Shown here piece after piece: positions 31,426 to 33,787 of a stretch of 33,787 nt of DNA (positions are counted from its first letter, which is position 1; the number at the start of each line of letters is the position of its first letter). A program made the position numbers and the translations under genes. Source of the stretch: Lenisia limosa. Taxonomy: Eukaryota > Breviatea. Under the pieces are notes generated by a model, which saw only the letters and a program-made list of their open reading frames with translations, was not told the DNA's origin and ran no database searches. Location: positions 1-33,787 of the forward strand of contig LPNZ01008087.1 in the NCBI GenBank assembly GCA_001655205.1, written 5' to 3'.

Positions 31426-33187
31426 TCAGACTCCGCCTTGCAATTGGTGTCGGAAGGGAACTATAATGGTCAACTTTTCAACAGGAAACCTCAGAGCATA
31501 ACCCCAACATACAACCTCAGTTTGGAGAGAAGAGAACGAGGAGCGGTCGGAAACAAAAGCACTAAAATAATAACCAAATGAAATAGCATACCCAATTGGA
31601 CACTTGAAAATAGTATTGTACAGTTCAACTGTCGAACCACCAACTGCATAGACACACCCTAAAAGGTTAAAAAAAAAAAGGCGCTGAACAACAGACCTGT
31701 TTTGGGCTGGTCATTTTCAAGACTCAGAGACGCAGTCTTATCCATCTTCAAAGGTAAGAATCGAAGGAACAACCACTGGACGCCTACAAAGAATTTTCCT
31801 CCGCTTCGAACACGGACAGGTGACCAATGAGCCTTATTTAACACAATGCTAAGTTCAGCTGTATCAGCAATGTGGATAGAAGATCTAGAAAGCGATAAAA
31901 ACGACGACAGAGGACAATAAAAATGTAAACTGTTTCACCTACCCATCAGAGGCAAGAATATGTCCGTAAGAAAAGCGGATTTTGTTGAGATTTCTGTAAT
32001 CTTTTGAGCCAATAGTTAACTCAGAGCTCTGGAACAATAAATGGGGAAGCAAACCATACCTCGGCAACCGCAATACAAGGAAGTTCTCTTGAGGAAGGCA
32101 TAACAATATGAGATTGAAGAAGAGTAAAAGATGAGCCTCCGCGAAGACTGAAATGTAAATAATTCAACGGATTCAGAGCCGAAGCTTACTAAAGAGCAGG
32201 GAAGTTGCCTGTGTAAGTTCTCATATTGATTTCCACACTAATGATGGCTGAACCATGGCCAATATCCATTGGAGCATCTGCTGTCACTCCATCCTATCCC
32301 AGTCAATAAGCAAATACTATTGTTTATTCATTTGACAAGAACACATCCCAAAGCTTACCAGAACCATTTCGTTGAAACGGGTAGGGGCATTAATTGAATG
32401 GTTTGAGCATTTCGCAATCTATACATTCATAAGAAGTCAGTAAAATGAAAAACCAAGATTACCCCCCCCCCCAAACAGTAGATTCACTGAGTGATAGGCT
32501 TCCTCCATACACACGGAAACAATTTTGAGACTCACTTTCAACGTGAACGTTCTAAAATGTTTGGCGGAAAATGCAAAAACAAAAAAAAACAGCTTATGAG
32601 TAACCCACTTTCATTTTCAATACACCAGAAGAGTGGAGAACCAAGGCTGAACCTTTGACATCAGCAATGATTGTGAGCTCTTGAATGTACACAAAGGACT
32701 TAAAGTCCATTGCTGTAAAGTGTTTTTCTCCGACGTATCTAGTGCATCAGAAGCTACCATGATAGAGGAACATGAAAAAAGAGCCATCCCTTACCTCAAA
32801 ACACTGTGCAGTCCCTTGACAGATGTTGTGTACCCATGAGAGTTGAACTTCACAGGACCAAAGCTAAAGCAATAAGAACCAAATATGTCTAATGACCCAT
32901 ATCCCCAAACATACGAAAGGTCAGCACTATCTGGAAGCTGAATTACAACCTAAACAATTACATCAACCGAGGAAAAAATCATGGTTTCAGTTTAGCAAAC
33001 ATTATCGGTAATATTGTTTGACTGCTCAACAGCTTCGTTAAAAGAGAGGGAGTCATCAACAATCAAGAGTGTTTCTGCTTTTACAGTTTNNNNNNNNNNN
33101 NNNNNNNNNNNNNNNNNNNNNNNNNNNTTGGAAGAGAACTGTAAAAGAAAGAGAAGCAAGGAAGAAGAGGAAAAATGAGTGCCGCAT
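31426..33187 (-). CDS. Secreted or receptor-type protein with beta-helix-like repetitive ectodomain (spliced)
   Basis: The start ATG is 33187-33185 and gives a signal peptide, MRHSFFLFFLASLSFTVLFQ, running into the gap 33090-33127. Exons after it give TVKAETLLIVDDSLSFNEAV, VVIQLPDSADL, FGPVKFNSHGYTTSVKGLHS, SFVYIQELTIIADVKGSALV, APMDIGHGSAIISVEINMRT, SLRGGSSFTLLQSHIVMPSS, SSELTIGSKDYRNLNKIRFS, IHIADTAELSIVLNKAHWSP and GCVYAVGGSTVELYNTIF. The recurring short strand pattern (G-S/T-x-hydrophobic-x-hydrophobic, then N or H) is typical of right-handed parallel beta-helix or POMP-like ectodomains. The last exon is uncertain: LRFPVEKLTIIVPFRHQLQG to TGA 31428-31426. No membrane segment follows on this strand. 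TATA-like AT runs lie upstream (about 33230-33260). The fold assignment is inference. Confidence 0.55.
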
Positions 33188-33787
33188 TTTCCGAAAGGTC
33201 TTCACAAGTGTTACACACACAGGCTACGCAGTTATATATATTTATATATTTATACACTATACTACTTTTTTTATATTCTAATAAACTTTGAAGTTTGAAC
33301 TTTGAACTTTAATGCATCAATAATCTGGGGGTGTATACAACCCAGGAAACAGANNNNNNNNNNNNNNNNNNNNNNNNNNNNNNNNNNNNNNNNNNNNNNN
33401 NNNNNNNNNNNNNNNNNNNNNNNNNNNNNNNNNNNNNNNNNNNNNNNNNNNNNNNNNNNNNNNNNNNNNNNNNNNNNNNNNNNNNNNNNNNNNNNNNNNN
33501 NNNNNNNNNNNNNNNNNNNNNNNNNNNNNNNNNNNNNNNNNNNNNNNNNNNNNNNNNNNNNNNNNNNCAGTTCGGTTTACAGCAATTTACAGGTAAGATT
33601 TGTCGTAATATTCGTGTACGGTTGATAAAACGCTGCAGTATCATATTAAGTGGCATGCTAAGCCTTTTAGAAGATATTGGAATTGATTTGATGTAGGTTG
33701 AAAAAGACCGCTAGGTATCCTTCGCCCCTCCTGCCCCCTCCGGCCCCCTCCATTCGCTTTCACTCCTTTGGCCCTCCTCAAGCATTA
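33188..33787. other. 5' flank of the beta-helix gene, gap and unassigned end of window
   Basis: The AT-rich stretch 33225-33275 and the tandem TTTGAAC units (about 33292-33308) precede the minus-strand gene. A gap (33354-33567) follows. The last 220 bp end in a C-rich pyrimidine tract (33719-33779, CCCCTCC repeats). No gene is visible. Confidence 0.5.

Noticed and set aside
1-33787. tRNA, rRNA, CRISPR array, bacterial operon or viral genes
   Set aside because: No cloverleaf, rRNA core, spaced direct repeats or ribosome-binding-site-led gene clusters were seen. All genes are intron-rich and eukaryotic.

Overview
The window is nuclear DNA of a unicellular eukaryote (a protist). Genes are broken into many small exons by GT-AG introns, mostly 29-60 bp long. 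Several proteins are recognisable only after splicing: a CUE/Smr endonuclease-like protein, WDR17, DNAI7 (an axonemal dynein factor), NFXL1, a TBC RabGAP, ribosomal protein eS19, an SLC35-type transporter and PIG-W/GWT1. DNAI7 implies that the organism, or a life stage of it, builds motile cilia or flagella. There are no prokaryotic or viral features. I cannot name the species; an amoeboid or flagellate protist fits. All exon models were made by eye from reading frames, splice-site phase and family similarity.

Layout. 1-546: AT-rich repeats and a gap. 547-3563 (+): multi-CUE plus Smr protein. 4259-10217 (+): WDR17. 10919-14354 (+): DNAI7/CASC1. 14482-15105 (-): small secreted-type single-pass membrane protein, Cys-rich outside and Pro/Tyr-rich inside. 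15435-19635 (+): NFXL1-like RING and NF-X1 zinc-finger protein with a C-terminal membrane segment. 19755-21365 (-): TBC-domain RabGAP with two assembly gaps. 21743-22379 (-): eS19. 22736-24225 (+): SLC35-like transporter. 24406-25323 (-): unrecognised helical protein with a basic N-terminus. 25670-27585 (+): PIG-W. 27614-29208 (-): unrecognised protein. 29328-29674 (+): small acidic protein. 30059-31344 (+): C-terminal half of a multi-pass membrane protein. 31426-33187 (-): signal peptide plus repetitive beta-helix-like ectodomain. 33188-33787: AT-rich DNA and a gap.

The genes belong to unrelated housekeeping, ciliary and membrane pathways and form no operon-like system. Density is high: convergent pairs end within about 30-130 bp of each other and divergent pairs share 120-360 bp upstream regions. 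The less ordinary points are a short inverted-repeat element present twice (once inside an expanded WDR17 intron), start codons isolated on their own exon in two adjacent genes, an unusual five-CUE array before the Smr domain, a new Cys-rich membrane protein, and a split receptor-like architecture at 30-33 kb that a local inversion would explain.

N runs lie at 134-265, 850-936, 17535-17607, 20481-20608, 20920-21059, 30830-30839, 33090-33127 and 33354-33567. Two of them abut long G runs.
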